DNA of 64,000 bases from Pseudomonas sp. AN-1 (lineage in GTDB: Bacteria > Pseudomonadota > Gammaproteobacteria > Pseudomonadales > Pseudomonadaceae): contig NZ_CP139195.1 of assembly GCF_034057115.1 (NCBI RefSeq), positions 3,844,001 through 3,908,000 on the forward strand, written 5' to 3'. This document shows, one piece after another, positions 26,521 through 37,145 of the stretch. The notes beneath the pieces are model-generated. The model worked only from the letters and a program-made list of their open reading frames with translations, searched no databases and was not told where the DNA came from. The translations under genes were made by a program, and so were the position numbers. Each line of letters starts with the position of its first letter. Within the stretch, counting starts at the first letter, position 1.

Positions 26521-27732
26521 ATGGTCATGCTGCACAAAGACGTTTCGCTTTCCGCGGTGGCGGCGGGGTTCCTCGCCGTGCTGATTTCCTACGCCGGCCC
26601 GGCGGTGATCTTCTTCCAGGCCGCGCAGAGCGCCCAGGTGTCCCACGAGATGATGGCCTCGTGGATCTGGGCGATCTCCATCGGTGCGGCGCTCGGCAGC
26701 ATCGTGCTGAGCTGGTGGCTCAAGGTGCCGGCGGTGATCGCCTGGTCGGCGCCGGGCACCGCCCTGCTGGTCCCGCTGTTTCCCGCGCTGAGCCTCGGCG
26801 AGGCGGTCGGCGCTTACATCACCACCGGCGTGGCGGTGCTGCTGATCGGCCTGTCCGGCGCCTTCGACCGCATCGTCCGGTTGATCCCGCGGGGCATCGC
26901 CAGCGCGATGATGGCCGGCATCCTGTTCCAGTTCGGCGTCGGTGCCTTCCGCGCGGTGGAGGGCACGCCGCTGCTGGCGCTGGGCATGCTCGGCGCCTAT
27001 CTGGCGCTCAAGCGGCTGTTTCCGCGCTACTGCCTGGTGCTGCTGATGCTGGTCGGCGTGGCGCTGTCGCTCGGCGTCGAGGGCACCCGCCTGCCCAGCC
27101 TGGAGCTGAGCCTGGTCACTCCGCAGTTCATCGTCCCCGAGTGGAGCTGGAACGCCACCCTGAGCCTGGCCGTGCCGCTGCTGCTGGTCAGCATCACCGG
27201 GCAGTTCCTGCCCGGACTGGCCCTGCTGCGCAACGCCGGCTACGAGGTGTCGGCCCGCCCGCTGATCGCCGGCTGCGGCCTGGCTTCGCTGGCGGTGGCC
27301 TGCTTCGGCGGCATCACCATAGTCACCGGGGCGATCACCGCCACCCTGTGCACCGGCAAGGAGGCCCACGAGGACCCGGGCAGGCGCTACGTCGCCGGCA
27401 TGGCCAACGGCCTGTTCTACCTGATCGGCGGCAGCTTCGCCGGCGCGATCATCCTGCTGTTCGCCGCCATGCCGCAGGCCTTCGTCGCGGTGCTGGCCGG
27501 TCTCGCCCTGCTCGGCGCGATCACCGCCAACCTGCAGGGCGCGCTGGAGGATGCCGGACATCGCGAGGCGGCGGTGATCACCTTCATCGCCACCGCCTCG
27601 GGGATGAGCTTCTTCGGCCTCGGCTCGGCGTTCTGGGGCGTGGTGATCGGCGGCGTCGCCTACCTGGCGCTGCACCACTCCGGCCGGCTGCCGCGCTTCG
27701 CCCGCCAGCCGGCGCTGGCGCCGCGCGACTGA
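26521..27732 (+). CDS. BenE-family benzoate/H+ symporter-like transporter
   Basis: A 403-aa integral membrane protein with about 12 hydrophobic helices and the BenE signatures AGPAVIFFQAA, VIAWSAPGTALL and GGITIVTGAITATLCTGKEAHEDP. BenE imports benzoate with protons. Start at 26521 has AGAGG close upstream; ATG 26527 is a second option. No benzoate catabolic genes are near, so the substrate is only inferred. Divergent from the LysR gene with a shared palindromic operator. Confidence 0.9.
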   Translation: MVMLHKDVSLSAVAAGFLAVLISYAGPAVIFFQAAQSAQVSHEMMASWIWAISIGAALGSIVLSWWLKVPAVIAWSAPGTALLVPLFPALSLGEAVGAYITTGVAVLLIGLSGAFDRIVRLIPRGIASAMMAGILFQFGVGAFRAVEGTPLLALGMLGAYLALKRLFPRYCLVLLMLVGVALSLGVEGTRLPSLELSLVTPQFIVPEWSWNATLSLAVPLLLVSITGQFLPGLALLRNAGYEVSARPLIAGCGLASLAVACFGGITIVTGAITATLCTGKEAHEDPGRRYVAGMANGLFYLIGGSFAGAIILLFAAMPQAFVAVLAGLALLGAITANLQGALEDAGHREAAVITFIATASGMSFFGLGSAFWGVVIGGVAYLALHHSGRLPRFARQPALAPRD

Positions 27733-27831
27733 GGCATGCCGATCGCGGGCATGCCGCAGTCCGGCAATCCCCGCTATGATGCGGGCACCACGCCAGGACG
27801 GACGGTCCTGTTCCAGCCTCGGAGGCCCAGC

Positions 27832-28803
27832 ATGCTGACCCTGTATCCGGAGATCAAACCCTACGCCCGCCACCAGCTGGCCGTGGACCATCCGCACGAG
27901 CTGTACGTCGACGAGAGCGGCACCCCGGACGGCCTGCCGGTGCTGTTCGTCCATGGCGGGCCGGGCGCCGGCTGCGACGCGGCCAGCCGCTGCTGGTTCG
28001 ATCCGACCATCTACCGCATCGTCACCTTCGACCAGCGCGGCTGCGGCCGCTCGACCCCGCACGCCAGCCTCGACCGCAACACCACCTGGGACCTGGTGGC
28101 GGACATGGAGCGCATCCGCGAGCACCTGGGCATCGACAAGTGGGTGCTGTTCGGCGGCTCCTGGGGCTCGACCCTGGCGCTGGCCTACGCGCAGACCCAT
28201 CCGGAGCGCGTGCACGCGCTGATCCTGCGCGGCATCTTCCTGTGCCGCCCGCAGGAGATCCAGTGGTTCTACCAGGCCGGCGCCAGCCGCCTGTTCCCCG
28301 ACTACTGGGAGGACTACCTGGCGCCGATCCCGGCCGAGGAGCGCGACGACCTGGTCGCCGCCTTCTACCGCCGGCTGACCGGCAGCGACCAGATCGCCCA
28401 GATGCACGCGGCCAAGGCCTGGTCGATCTGGGAAGGGCGCACCGCCACCCTGCGCCCCAACAACCACGTGGTCGAGCGCTTCGCCGAGCCGCAGCGCGCG
28501 CTGTCGATCGCGCGCATCGAGTGCCACTACTTCATCAACAACGCCTTCCTCGAGGAGGACCAGCTGCTGCGCGACATGCACAGGATCGCCCACATTCCCG
28601 GGGTGATCGTCCACGGCCGCTACGACGTGGTCTGCCCGCTGGACAACGCCTGGGCGCTGCACCAGGCCTGGCCGAACAGCGAGCTGAACATCATCCGCGA
28701 CGCCGGCCACGCCGCCGCCGAGGCCGGCATCACCGACGCGCTGGTGCGCGCCACCGGGCAGATCGCCCGGCGCCTGCTCGACCTGCCGGAGGGCCACGCG
28801 TGA
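27832..28803 (+). CDS. pip: Proline iminopeptidase
   Basis: A 323-aa alpha/beta hydrolase of peptidase family S33 that removes N-terminal proline from peptides. Visible are the oxyanion motif HGGPGAGC near residue 41, FDQRGCGRS, the nucleophile elbow GGSWGS near residue 109, and the late Asp (GRYDVVCP) and His (DAGHAA) of the triad. Length fits the family. GGAGG lies 10 bases before the ATG. The stop overlaps the GTG start of dtd, so the two are translationally coupled. Confidence 0.95.
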   Translation: MLTLYPEIKPYARHQLAVDHPHELYVDESGTPDGLPVLFVHGGPGAGCDAASRCWFDPTIYRIVTFDQRGCGRSTPHASLDRNTTWDLVADMERIREHLGIDKWVLFGGSWGSTLALAYAQTHPERVHALILRGIFLCRPQEIQWFYQAGASRLFPDYWEDYLAPIPAEERDDLVAAFYRRLTGSDQIAQMHAAKAWSIWEGRTATLRPNNHVVERFAEPQRALSIARIECHYFINNAFLEEDQLLRDMHRIAHIPGVIVHGRYDVVCPLDNAWALHQAWPNSELNIIRDAGHAAAEAGITDALVRATGQIARRLLDLPEGHA

Positions 28804-29237
28804 AGGCGCTGCTGCAACGGGTGCGCGGCGCGCGGGTGGAAGTCGCCGGCGAGGTGGTCGGCGCCATCGACCGGGGCCTGCTGGTGCTGGTCGGCGTCGA
28901 GCCGCAGGACAGCGAGGCCAGCGCCGACAAGCTGCTGCACAGGCTGCTCAACTACCGGGTGTTCGGCGATGCCGAGGGCAAGATGAACCTGTCGCTGAAG
29001 GACGTGGAGGGCGGCCTGCTGCTGGTCTCGCAGTTCACCCTGGCCGCCGATACCAGAAGCGGCATGCGCCCGAGCTTTTCCAGCGCCGCACCGCCGGCGC
29101 AGGGCGCGGCGCTGTTCGACTACCTGCTGGCGCGCGCCGGCGCACAGCACGCGCCGGTGGCCAGCGGCCGCTTCGGCGCCGACATGCAGGTGCACCTGGT
29201 CAACGACGGGCCGGTGACCTTCCTGCTCGAGGTCTGA
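28800..29237 (+). CDS. dtd: D-aminoacyl-tRNA deacylase
   Basis: A 145-aa DTD enzyme that hydrolyses D-amino acids (and Gly) from mischarged tRNA. The active-site motifs SQFTLAADT and the Gly-cisPro motif in [11 protein letters not shown] are present. The start is GTG at 28800 inside the overlap GTGA with pip; no ATG fits the conserved KALLQRV N-terminus. The pip-dtd pair also occurs in P. aeruginosa. Confidence 0.95.
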   Translation: MKALLQRVRGARVEVAGEVVGAIDRGLLVLVGVEPQDSEASADKLLHRLLNYRVFGDAEGKMNLSLKDVEGGLLLVSQFTLAADTRSGMRPSFSSAAPPAQGAALFDYLLARAGAQHAPVASGRFGADMQVHLVNDGPVTFLLEV

Positions 29238-29331
29238 TACGCCGCCTGCGGCGTCCTGTCGCAGGAATCGCTTGAGGCGACGGGCGGCGCCCACTATGGT
29301 GTGGCTTCCACCTCTGCGCGGGAAGCCAGCC

Positions 29332-30531
29332 ATGACAACACAGGGACAACGCATGAAGGTGCTCGGCGCGGGCATCTTCAGTCTCCTCCTTGCCCTGGGC
29401 GTCGCCCGTTTCGCCTATACCCCGCTGCTGCCGGTGATGCAGGCCCAGGCCGGCCTCGGTCTGGCCGAGGGCGGCTGGCTGGCCGCGCTCAACTACGCCG
29501 GCTACCTGTCCGGCGCGCTGATCGCCTCGCTGATCAGCGACCTGGTGCTCAAGGATCGCCTGTACCGCATCGGCATGGTCCTCGCCGTGCTCAGCACCCT
29601 GGTGATGGGCCTGACCACCGACTTCGCCCTGTGGGCGCTGGCGCGCTTCGTCGCCGGCCTCAGCAGCGCGGCGAGCATGCTGCTGGGCACCGGGCTGATC
29701 CTCAACTGGCTGATCCGCCACGGCCAGCGCAGCGAGCTGGGCATCCACTTCTCCGGGGTCGGCCTGGGTATCGTCGGCTGCTCGCTGGCGGTGGCGGCGA
29801 TGGGCCAGTGGCTGGACTGGCGCGAGCAGTGGTTCGCCCTGACCGCGCTGGCCTGCCTGCTGCTGGTGCCGGCGCTGGCCTGGCTGCCGCGCCCCGATCC
29901 CAGCCCGCTGACCACCAGCGGCCAGCCGATGGCGGACAATCCGCCGAGCCGGCTGTTCCTGCGCCTGTTCATGGCCGCCTACTTCTGCGCCGGGGTCGGT
30001 TTCGTGGTCAGCGCCACCTTCATCGTCGCCATCGTCGACCGCCTGCCCGGGCTGGCCGGCAAGGGCAGCTGGAGCTTCCTCGCCATCGGCCTGGCCGCGG
30101 CGCCGGCGTGCATCGTCTGGGATTTCGTCGCCCGGCGTACCGGCGAGCTCAACGCGCTGATCCTCGCCGCCGCCCTGCAGGTGGTCGGCATCCTCCTGCC
30201 GCTTTCCGGCGGGCTGGGCGGCGCGCTCGCCGGGGCGCTGCTGTTCGGCGGCACCTTCGTCGGCCTGGTCAGCCTGGTGCTGGCCATGGCCGGGCGCTAC
30301 TACCCGACCCGGCCGGCGAAGATGATGGGCAAGATGACCCTGTCCTACGGTGCGGCGCAGATCGTCGGCCCGGCGGTGACCGGCTGGCTGGCGGCGAGCC
30401 TGGGCAGCTATGCCGGCGGGCTGTACTTCGCCGCGGCGATGATGGTGGTCGGCACCCTGCTGCTGCTGGCGCTCAAGGGCGTCGAGCGCCGCGACCGGCA
30501 GCTGAAGGCGGGGCTGGCTGCAGCCTGCTAG
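29332..30531 (+). CDS. YbfB/YjiJ-family MFS transporter
   Basis: A 399-aa major facilitator with 12 predicted helices. The N-terminal GVARFAYTPLLPVMQAQAGL and YAGYLSGALIAS segments match the YbfB/YjiJ family. Start MTTQGQRMK at 29332 has GGAAG upstream. Substrate unknown. Its stop overlaps the stop of the convergent rsmE gene by four bases (CTAG). Confidence 0.9.
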   Translation: MTTQGQRMKVLGAGIFSLLLALGVARFAYTPLLPVMQAQAGLGLAEGGWLAALNYAGYLSGALIASLISDLVLKDRLYRIGMVLAVLSTLVMGLTTDFALWALARFVAGLSSAASMLLGTGLILNWLIRHGQRSELGIHFSGVGLGIVGCSLAVAAMGQWLDWREQWFALTALACLLLVPALAWLPRPDPSPLTTSGQPMADNPPSRLFLRLFMAAYFCAGVGFVVSATFIVAIVDRLPGLAGKGSWSFLAIGLAAAPACIVWDFVARRTGELNALILAAALQVVGILLPLSGGLGGALAGALLFGGTFVGLVSLVLAMAGRYYPTRPAKMMGKMTLSYGAAQIVGPAVTGWLAASLGSYAGGLYFAAAMMVVGTLLLLALKGVERRDRQLKAGLAAAC

Positions 30532-31238
30532 AACAGCCGCGCCAGCAGCACCGGCACGGCGGTCTCGACGCGCAGGATGCGCTCGCCGAGCTGCACCGGG
30601 GCGAGACCGGCCTCGCGCAGCTTGTCCACCTCGTAGGGGATCCAGCCGCCTTCCGGGCCGATGGCCAGGGTCACCGCGCTGTCCACCGCGCGCGGGCAGG
30701 CCGGGAAGTCGCCGGGGTGGCCGACCAGCCCGAGGCTGCCGGCGGCCAGCTGCGGCAGGCGGTCCTCGACGAACGGCTTGAAGCGCTTCTCGATGACGAC
30801 TTCCGGCAGCACGGTGTCGCGCGCCTGCTCGAGGCCGAGGATCAGCTGTTCGCGGATCGCCTCGGATTCGAGGAACGGGGTCTGCCAGAAGCTCTTCTCC
30901 ACCCGGTAGCTGTTGAGCAGCACCAGATGCGCCACGCCCATGCTGGCCACGGTCTGCAGGGTGCGTTTGAGCATCTTCGGCCGCGGCAGGGCGAGCAGCA
31001 GGGTCACCGGCAGCTTGGCCGGCGGGCTCTGCTCGAGGCTTTCCACGGCGATTTCCGCCGCCTCGGCATCGAGGCGCAGGATGCGCCCTTCACCCATCAG
31101 CCCACCGAGGCGGCCGACGCGCAGGGCGTCGCCGCTCTCGGCGCGGTGCACCTCGTGCAGGTGCTTGAGGCGCCGGCCGCGCAGCAGGGCGCGGCCCTCG
31201 GCGACGAAGTCGCCGTCTTCCAGCAGCAGCAGGTTCAC
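30528..31238 (-). CDS. rsmE: 16S rRNA m3U1498 methyltransferase
   Basis: A 236-aa SPOUT methyltransferase that methylates N3 of U1498 in 16S rRNA using S-adenosylmethionine. The C-terminal trefoil-knot motifs [17 protein letters not shown] and [12 protein letters not shown] are intact; a PUA-like domain occupies about residues 1-70. The start overlaps the stop of tatC by four bases, the same arrangement as in P. aeruginosa. Confidence 0.95.
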   Translation of the reverse strand: MNLLLLEDGDFVAEGRALLRGRRLKHLHEVHRAESGDALRVGRLGGLMGEGRILRLDAEAAEIAVESLEQSPPAKLPVTLLLALPRPKMLKRTLQTVASMGVAHLVLLNSYRVEKSFWQTPFLESEAIREQLILGLEQARDTVLPEVVIEKRFKPFVEDRLPQLAAGSLGLVGHPGDFPACPRAVDSAVTLAIGPEGGWIPYEVDKLREAGLAPVQLGERILRVETAVPVLLARLF

Positions 31239-32053
31239 GGCTGCGGCGCCGGTGGCTGGTCGTCGTTATCGCGGGTGGCGAGGGCGGTGCCGTCGCCGGC
31301 CTCGCCGCTGTCTTCAGCCTCGGGGCGACGCACCATGGCGCCGAAGAACACGCCGGACTCGAACAGCAGCCACATCGGCACCGCCAGCAGGGTCTGCGAG
31401 AACACGTCCGGCGGGGTGAGGAACATGCCGACCACGAAGCAGCCGACGATCACGTAGGGCCGGCTCTTGCGCAGGGTGGCGACGTCGACCAGGCCGATCC
31501 AGATGATCAGGAAGGTCGCCACCGGGATCTCGAAGGCCACGCCGAAGGCGAAGAACAGGGTGAGGACGAAGTCGAGGTACTGGCCGATGTCGGTCATCAT
31601 CGCCACGCCCTCGGGCGTCACGCTGGCGAAGAAGCCGAACATGATCGGGAACACCACGAAGTAGGCGAAGGCCATGCCGGCGTAGAACAGCAGGATGCTG
31701 GAGACCAGCAGCGGCACGGCGATGCGCTTCTCGTGCTGGTACAGGCCGGGCGCGATGAAGCCCCATATCTGGTGGAGGATCACCGGGATGGCGAGGAACA
31801 GCGACACCACCAGGGTCAGCTTGAACGGGGTGAGGAACGGCGAGGCCACCCCGGTGGCGATCATGGTCGCGCCTTCCGGCAGGTAGGCGCGCAGCGGCGC
31901 GGCGACCAGCGCGTAGATGTCCTGGGCGAAGTAGAACAGTCCGGCGAAGATCACCAGCACCGCGATCACGCAGCGCAGGATGCGGTTGCGCAGCTCGGTG
32001 AGGTGGGCGACCAGGGGCATTTCCTGGTCCGGGTGGGGTATCTGGTCGGTCAT
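31235..32053 (-). CDS. tatC: Sec-independent translocase subunit TatC
   Basis: A 272-aa protein with six membrane helices. N-terminal [17 protein letters not shown] is the TatC signature that with TatB recognises twin-arginine signals; [14 protein letters not shown]-like and [18 protein letters not shown] segments are typical. It overlaps tatB by four bases (ATGA). PhoX at 14 kb is one visible client. A charged C-terminal tail of about 35 residues extends past the last helix. Confidence 0.96.
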   Translation of the reverse strand: MTDQIPHPDQEMPLVAHLTELRNRILRCVIAVLVIFAGLFYFAQDIYALVAAPLRAYLPEGATMIATGVASPFLTPFKLTLVVSLFLAIPVILHQIWGFIAPGLYQHEKRIAVPLLVSSILLFYAGMAFAYFVVFPIMFGFFASVTPEGVAMMTDIGQYLDFVLTLFFAFGVAFEIPVATFLIIWIGLVDVATLRKSRPYVIVGCFVVGMFLTPPDVFSQTLLAVPMWLLFESGVFFGAMVRRPEAEDSGEAGDGTALATRDNDDQPPAPQP

Positions 32054-32484
32054 GTCGGGCGCGGCGGTTCACTGGGGGCCGCCGGCGCGCTGTCGCGGCG
32101 GGCGGCGGGAGAGGCGGCATCGCTGCCGGCGCCGGCCGGGATCTGCGCGCCGGCCTGGTGCTCGGGCAGTGCGGCCAGGCGGCTGTGCGCGGCGATGGGC
32201 GCGTTGGCCTGCTCGGCGGTCGGCGCCGGAGGCGGGCTGGCGGGCGTCTGGGCCGCCTGCTGCTGGCGCTCGCGCTCGAGGATCTGCTCGTTGTGCAGCT
32301 GCAGGCGGATCTCGTCGGCGCCGATCTCGCGCTCCACCTCGGTCTTGATCGCGGCGAAGCTGCGCTTCAGGCGGCCGATCCACAGCCCGGCGGTGCGTGC
32401 GGCGCCCGGCAGGCGCTCGGGGCCAAGCACCACCAGGGCCACCAGGGCCACCAGCAGCAGTTCGGAAAAGCCTACGTCGAACAT
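32050..32484 (-). CDS. tatB: Sec-independent translocase subunit TatB
   Basis: A 144-aa protein with one N-terminal helix and the TatB motif [25 protein letters not shown] shortened here to its conserved parts FSELL and LGPERLP. A long amphipathic and Ala/Pro-rich tail follows. The ERLP element after the helix separates it from TatA. It receives Tat substrates together with TatC. Confidence 0.94.
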   Translation of the reverse strand: MFDVGFSELLLVALVALVVLGPERLPGAARTAGLWIGRLKRSFAAIKTEVEREIGADEIRLQLHNEQILERERQQQAAQTPASPPPAPTAEQANAPIAAHSRLAALPEHQAGAQIPAGAGSDAASPAARRDSAPAAPSEPPRPT

Positions 32485-32516
32485 GATTCAGCCAAGCTCC
32501 GGCACCCGCGGGTGCG

Positions 32517-32756
32517 TCAGTCCTTCTTCGCCGGTTCGTCGACCTTGCGCACTTCGCCCTGGATGGTGTGGCCCTTGGGCTCGTCCACCTGCGGCTTGGC
32601 GGGTTCTTCCTCGCCGGCGTTCACCGACTTGCGGAAGCCCTTGATCGCTTCGCCGACGTCCGAGCCGAGCGTCTTGAGGCGCTTGGTGCCGAACAGCATG
32701 ACCACGATGAGCAGGATGATCAGGAGTTGCCAGATGCTGATGCCGCCGAGTCCCAT
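32517..32756 (-). CDS. tatA: Sec-independent translocase subunit TatA
   Basis: A 79-aa protein: [19 protein letters not shown] forms the single helix, followed by the [14 protein letters not shown] hinge and the amphipathic helix with AIKGFRKSV. TatA oligomers build the translocation pore. First tat gene in the operon, 27 bases after hisE. Confidence 0.96.
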   Translation of the reverse strand: MGLGGISIWQLLIILLIVVMLFGTKRLKTLGSDVGEAIKGFRKSVNAGEEEPAKPQVDEPKGHTIQGEVRKVDEPAKKD

Positions 32757-32783
32757 GATGGAATCTCCGAATTGGGTTGGAAG

Positions 32784-33131
32784 TCAGGATTGCGAGCGGG
32801 CGGCCTTCTCGGCGTGCCCGGAGAGGCCGAAGCGGCGGTCCAGCTCGTCGAGTACCGCCTGCGGGTGCTGACCGAGGGCGGCGAGCATGACCAGGGAGTG
32901 GAACCACAGGTCGGCGGTCTCGTAGATCAGGTCGCTGCAGTCGCCGCTGGTGGCGGCGTCCTTGGCGGCGAGGATGGTTTCCACCGATTCCTCGCCGACT
33001 TTCTCCAGAATCTTGTTCAGGCCCTTGTGGTACAGGCTGGCCACGTAGGAGCTGTCCGGCGCGGCGCCCTTGCGCGCCTCCAGCACCTCGGCCAGGCGGG
33101 CGAGGGTGTCGTTGCTGCTGGCTTCACTCAT
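32784..33131 (-). CDS. hisE: Phosphoribosyl-ATP pyrophosphatase
   Basis: A 115-aa MazG-like enzyme of histidine biosynthesis that removes pyrophosphate from phosphoribosyl-ATP. The metal-binding EExxE region is in [15 protein letters not shown] and [23 protein letters not shown] at 33131 is the start; it overlaps the hisI 3' end by eight bases. Unfused hisE beside tatA is the usual pseudomonad arrangement. Confidence 0.95.
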   Translation of the reverse strand: MSEASSNDTLARLAEVLEARKGAAPDSSYVASLYHKGLNKILEKVGEESVETILAAKDAATSGDCSDLIYETADLWFHSLVMLAALGQHPQAVLDELDRRFGLSGHAEKAARSQS

Positions 33132-33528
33132 GGCTGTGGCCCTTGTGTTCGTAGATGGCGTGCGGGTCCTTGAGGACCGCATCGACGGTCTTCCACGCGC
33201 CGTTCTCGTAGACGCGGTAGAAGCAGCTCTCGCGGCCGGTGTGGCAGGCGATGCCGCCGAGCTGCTCGACCTGCAGGACGATGACGTCGGCGTCGCAGTC
33301 CAGGCGCAGTTCGTGCAGCTTCTGCACGTGGCCGGACTCCTCGCCCTTGCGCCACAGCTTGCTGCGCGAGCGCGACCAGTAGATGGCGCGGCCCTCGTCG
33401 ACGGTCAGCTGCAGGGATTCGCGGTTCATCCAGGCCATCATCAGGATGCGTCCGGTCTTGTGGTCCTGGGCAATCGCCGGGACCAGCCCGTCGGCGTTCC
33501 AGTGAATTTCGTCCAGCCAGTTGCTCAT
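33124..33528 (-). CDS. hisI: Phosphoribosyl-AMP cyclohydrolase
   Basis: A 134-aa enzyme that opens the adenine ring of phosphoribosyl-AMP, the step after HisE. Seen are [10 protein letters not shown], the metal-binding region [31 protein letters not shown] with its Asp and Cys ligands, and [17 protein letters not shown]. Directly precedes hisE in the same operon. Confidence 0.96.
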   Translation of the reverse strand: MSNWLDEIHWNADGLVPAIAQDHKTGRILMMAWMNRESLQLTVDEGRAIYWSRSRSKLWRKGEESGHVQKLHELRLDCDADVIVLQVEQLGGIACHTGRESCFYRVYENGAWKTVDAVLKDPHAIYEHKGHSHE

Positions 33529-33604
33529 TGCGTGTTCGCTTGTCCGGGGCGCACGGGGCGCCGGTTAACAATTCGGTCAGTTTGCCAGTGCTGCCGCGCG
33601 CTGG

Positions 33605-35185
33605 CTATCGGCGCAGGATCAGGTATAGGCCGCCGGCGAGCATCGCCCAGGCCGGCCAGGTCTGCATGCTCGGCGCCAGGCCCTGGCTGGCGGCGCCGAG
33701 CAGCAGCACCGCGCCGAGCAGGCGCTCCAGCCAGGGGCTGCGCGCCGGGGCGGCGGCCGCGCCGCCCTGGCCGAGGCGATCGAGCGCCTGCCGGGTCTTC
33801 TTGGCCAGCTGCGGCACCTGCTCGGCCTGGCTCTGCAGGTTGCGCAGCAGCTGCAGCGGACTCATGCGCTGGCGCATCCAGCGCTCGAGGAACGGCTTGG
33901 CGGTGCTCCACAGGTCGAGATCCGGATACAGCTGGCGGCCGAGGCCCTCGATGTTGAGCAGGGTCTTCTGCAGCAGCACCAGCTGCGGCTGCACCTCCAT
34001 GTTGAAGCGCCGCGCGGTCTGGAACAGGCGCAGCAGCACCTGGCCGAAGGAGATGTCCTTGAGCGGCTTCTCGAACACCGGCTCGCACACGGTGCGGATC
34101 GCCGCCTCGAAGTCGTTGACCGGGGTGTCGGCCGGCACCCAGCCGGAGTCGATGTGCAGCTGCGCCACCTTGCGGTAGTCGCGCTTGAAGAAGGCCAGGA
34201 GGTTGCGCGCCAGGTAGTCCTGGTCCTCGGCGGTCAGGCTGCCGATGATCCCGCAGTCGATGGCGATGTACTGCGGATCGTGCGGCGTGCGGGTGCTGAC
34301 GAAGATGTTGCCGGGGTGCATGTCGGCGTGGAAGAAGCTGTCGCGGAACACCTGGGTGAAGAAGATCTCCACGCCGCGCTCGGCCAGCTTCTTCATGTCG
34401 GTGTGCTGGTCGCGCAGGGCGGCCAGGTCGGTGACCGGGATGCCGTAGATGCGCTCCATGACCAGCACCTTGGGCCGGCACCAGTCCCAGTACACCTGCG
34501 GCACGTAGAGCATGGGCGAGCCGTCGAAGTTGCGCCGCAGCTGGGTGCCGTTGGCCGCCTCGCGCATCAGGTCGAGTTCGTCGAAGATGGTCCGCTCGTA
34601 GTCGCTGACCACCTCCACCGGGCGCAGGCGGCGGGCGTCGGCGGAAGCGCGTTCGGCGATCTTGGCCAGCACGAACAGCCAGGCCATGTCCTGGCGGATC
34701 ACCGGCTCGAGGCCCGGGCGCACCACCTTGACCACCACGTCCTCGCCCGTGCGCAGCTGGGCGGCGTGCACCTGGGCCACCGAGGCCGAGGCCAGCGGCT
34801 GGCGCTCGAAGCGGCTGAACACCTGGTCGATGCGCGCGCCGAGCTGCTGCTCGATCAGCGCCACCGCCTGCTCGGGCGGGAAGGGCGGCACCTGGTCCTG
34901 CAGGCGCGCCAGCTCGTCGGCGATGTCCGGCGGCAGCAGGTCGCGGCGGGTGGACAGCAGCTGGCCGAACTTGATGAACACCGGGCCGAGGTCTTCCAGG
35001 CTGCGGCGCAGGCGCTCGCCGCGCGACATCTGGATGGGGGCGCGCGGCAGCCAGCGCCAGGGCATGGCGCGCAGCAGGCTGCGCAGCCACCAGGGCAGCG
35101 GCAGGTCGAGCAGCAGCTCGTCGAGCTGGTAGCGCACGGCGGTGCGCTGGATGCGGATCAGGCGGCGCAGGGCGAGCAGCTTCAT
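33605..35185 (-). CDS. ubiB: UbiB, ABC1-type protein kinase-like factor of ubiquinone synthesis
   Basis: A 526-aa atypical kinase/ATPase needed for ubiquinone biosynthesis. The KxGQ-type motif is in [19 protein letters not shown]; the Ala-rich loop is ASASVAQVH; the catalytic region reads [14 protein letters not shown] and the metal site AIDCGIIG. Two C-terminal membrane helices (residues about 485-524) anchor it. It lies 4 bases after ubiJ, in the order ubiE-ubiJ-ubiB. Confidence 0.96.
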   Translation of the reverse strand: MKLLALRRLIRIQRTAVRYQLDELLLDLPLPWWLRSLLRAMPWRWLPRAPIQMSRGERLRRSLEDLGPVFIKFGQLLSTRRDLLPPDIADELARLQDQVPPFPPEQAVALIEQQLGARIDQVFSRFERQPLASASVAQVHAAQLRTGEDVVVKVVRPGLEPVIRQDMAWLFVLAKIAERASADARRLRPVEVVSDYERTIFDELDLMREAANGTQLRRNFDGSPMLYVPQVYWDWCRPKVLVMERIYGIPVTDLAALRDQHTDMKKLAERGVEIFFTQVFRDSFFHADMHPGNIFVSTRTPHDPQYIAIDCGIIGSLTAEDQDYLARNLLAFFKRDYRKVAQLHIDSGWVPADTPVNDFEAAIRTVCEPVFEKPLKDISFGQVLLRLFQTARRFNMEVQPQLVLLQKTLLNIEGLGRQLYPDLDLWSTAKPFLERWMRQRMSPLQLLRNLQSQAEQVPQLAKKTRQALDRLGQGGAAAAPARSPWLERLLGAVLLLGAASQGLAPSMQTWPAWAMLAGGLYLILRR

Positions 35186-35189
35186 GCGG

Positions 35190-35804
35190 TCAGTCGGTTT
35201 CCAGGCGGCGGGCAAGGCGCTCGCTGCGCGCCTCGAGACGGTCGAGGGCGAGGGTGAGGTCGTCCAGTTCGGCGAAGCGCGCCTCGGCCTCGCGGCGGCC
35301 GACCAGCGGACGGGCCTCCTCGGCCAGCCAGTCGGCGAGATCCAGGCGCAGGCTGGCCAGGGCGTCGCCGCTCCAGGCGGCGGCGCCATGCAGCGGGCGG
35401 GCCAGGGCCACGGCGCCGAGCGGGCCGAGCCACTCGGCCAGCGCGCCTTCCCAGTCCAGTTCGAGATCCTGGAGGATCGCCGCCAGATCGAGCAGGCAGG
35501 CGCTGTGGCCGTCCAGCTCGACGTCGGGCGCGTGCAGCACGGCGGTCTTGTCGCGGCGCACGGCCAGCTGCAGCAGGCGGCTGGCCGGAGCGCGCAGGGT
35601 GCAGTCGGGGACGGCCTCCCAGTGGCCGGCCAGGCGCAGGCCGTCGCTGCCGGGCAGCAGGTACAGGCGCAGCGCCGGTGCCGTGCAGTCGACGGCGATC
35701 ACCCGGCCTTCCAGTGCGGCCAGGCGCGGGCCGGCGGTGGCGTCCAGCGCCAGCACGCGGTTGAGGCCGGCCTCGACGCCGGCGAGCAGCGCGAGCGGCA
35801 GCAT
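35190..35804 (-). CDS. ubiJ: UbiJ, SCP2-domain accessory factor of ubiquinone synthesis
   Basis: A 204-aa protein with an SCP2-like lipid-binding domain at about residues 15-115 ([20 protein letters not shown]) and a helical C-terminus. With UbiK it organises the soluble Ubi complex and binds ubiquinone intermediates. Its start overlaps the ubiE stop by one base (TGATG), and ubiB follows 4 bases later. Confidence 0.92.
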   Translation of the reverse strand: MLPLALLAGVEAGLNRVLALDATAGPRLAALEGRVIAVDCTAPALRLYLLPGSDGLRLAGHWEAVPDCTLRAPASRLLQLAVRRDKTAVLHAPDVELDGHSACLLDLAAILQDLELDWEGALAEWLGPLGAVALARPLHGAAAWSGDALASLRLDLADWLAEEARPLVGRREAEARFAELDDLTLALDRLEARSERLARRLETD

Positions 35805-36574
35805 CAGGGCTTGATGCCGCGGTGCAGGGCGACGATGCCGCCGGTCATGTTGTGGTAGGTGACCAGGTCGAAGCCGGCGTCGACCATCATGCCCTTGAGG
35901 GTTTCCTGGTCGGGGTGCATACGGATCGACTCGGCCAGGTAGCGGTAGCTGTCGGCGTCGTTGGTGATCAGCTTGCCGGCCAGTGGCATGAAGGCGAACG
36001 AGTAGGCGTCGTAGGCCTTGCCGAGCAGGGCGCTGGCCGGCTTGGAGAACTCCAGCACCAGCAGGCGGCCGCCGGGCTTGAGCACGCGCAGCATGGAGCG
36101 CAGGGCGTCCTCCTTGTGGGTGACGTTGCGCAGGCCGAAGGCGATGGTGACCACGTCGAAGTGGTTGTCGGGGAACGGCAGCTTCTCGGCGTCGGCCTGG
36201 ACGAACCTGACGTTGCCGGCCACACCGCAGTCGAGCAGCTTGTCGCGGCCGACCTTGAGCATCGAGTCGTTGATGTCGGCCAGCACCACCTCGCCGGTCG
36301 GGCCGACCAGGCGCGAGAACTGGCGGGTCAGGTCGCCGGTGCCGCCGGCGATGTCGAGCACGCGGTTGCCCGGACGCACGCCGGACAGCTCGATGGTGAA
36401 GCGCTTCCACAGGCGGTGCATGCCGCCGGACAGCACGTCGTTCATCAGGTCGTACTTGGCGGCCACCGAGTGGAACACCTCGGCCACCTTCTGCGCCTTC
36501 TGGCTTTCCGGCACGCTCTGGTAACCGAAGTGGGTGGAGGGCTCGGCGGAGTCGGGCTTGCGCGGATCGCTCAT
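35804..36574 (-). CDS. ubiE: Ubiquinone/menaquinone C-methyltransferase
   Basis: A 256-aa S-adenosylmethionine-dependent C-methyltransferase of ubiquinone synthesis. The SAM motif [15 protein letters not shown], the [19 protein letters not shown] signature and the C-terminal [17 protein letters not shown] are present. First gene of the ubiEJB run. Upstream, instead of the pha genes seen in P. aeruginosa, lies a dispersed inverted repeat and a DUF971 gene. Confidence 0.97.
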   Translation of the reverse strand: MSDPRKPDSAEPSTHFGYQSVPESQKAQKVAEVFHSVAAKYDLMNDVLSGGMHRLWKRFTIELSGVRPGNRVLDIAGGTGDLTRQFSRLVGPTGEVVLADINDSMLKVGRDKLLDCGVAGNVRFVQADAEKLPFPDNHFDVVTIAFGLRNVTHKEDALRSMLRVLKPGGRLLVLEFSKPASALLGKAYDAYSFAFMPLAGKLITNDADSYRYLAESIRMHPDQETLKGMMVDAGFDLVTYHNMTGGIVALHRGIKP

Positions 36575-36685
36575 GTCGCAGTCACCTGAAAAAATGTGGC
36601 GGCCATTCTAATCGCCGCGCCGGGCTTTGTCTTGACGCTGCCTGCCAGGGGCTGTGGCAGTTTGTCTCGGCGCTGCTGGAGTGCG

Positions 36686-36738
36686 GTGCGCACGGCGCAC
36701 CCTACGGCAGGCGCCCGCGTAGGGTGCGCGGTGCGCAC
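36686..36738. repeat. Dispersed inverted repeat (CGCACCCTACG type), copy 1
   Basis: Two 21-base arms with a single mismatch, containing GCGCACCCTACG outward in the left arm, around an 11-base loop. It ends 11 bases before the DUF971 gene's stop. A close relative lies on the other side of that gene at 37146. These palindromes are common intergenic repeats in the stutzeri/aeruginosa group. Confidence 0.8.
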
Positions 36739-36749
36739 CGGGCGGCTAT

Positions 36750-37121
36750 TCAGAGCATCAGCTTGACCACGGATTCGTCGGGGTCGCGCGACCTGCCGGC
36801 GGCGGTCAGTGCGGCGAGGTAGTCGGCCCACAGCTGCTCCTGGCGGGTGGCCAACTGGTACAGGTAGTCCCAGGTGTACAGGCCGCTGTCGTGGCCGTCG
36901 TCGAACACCAGCTTGAGGGCGTACTGGCCGGCCGGCTCGGCACCCTTGAAGCCGACGTTGAGCTTGCCGTATTGCAGGATGGGGTTGCCGTGACCCTGCA
37001 CCTCGGCCGACGGCGAGTGCACGCGCAGGAATTCGGCGCTCAGGCGGTACTGCTGGTCGCCGAAGTGCAGCTCGAGGGTCTTCGACGCCTTGTGCAGCTT
37101 GATGGCAGTGGGGATGGGCAT
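36750..37121 (-). CDS. DUF971 protein (gamma-butyrobetaine hydroxylase N-terminal-like)
   Basis: A 123-aa protein with the DUF971 fold: KTLELHFGDQQYRLSAEFLRV near residue 14 and HDSGLYTWDYLYQLATRQEQLW near residue 78. The family corresponds to the N-terminal zinc-binding domain of gamma-butyrobetaine hydroxylase but stands alone here; its role is unknown, with proposed links to iron-sulfur proteins. Start at 37121 is the first ATG after the repeat; a longer in-frame start at 37166 would lie in the repeat. It neighbours hslU as in P. aeruginosa. Confidence 0.85.
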   Translation of the reverse strand: MPIPTAIKLHKASKTLELHFGDQQYRLSAEFLRVHSPSAEVQGHGNPILQYGKLNVGFKGAEPAGQYALKLVFDDGHDSGLYTWDYLYQLATRQEQLWADYLAALTAAGRSRDPDESVVKLML

Positions 37122-37145
37122 TGCAGCAGGTCTCTGCGGGGTGGT

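Noticed and set aside
29239-29254. Short hairpin after dtd
   Set aside because: Seven-base-pair stem with a two-base loop and no T run; too weak to call.
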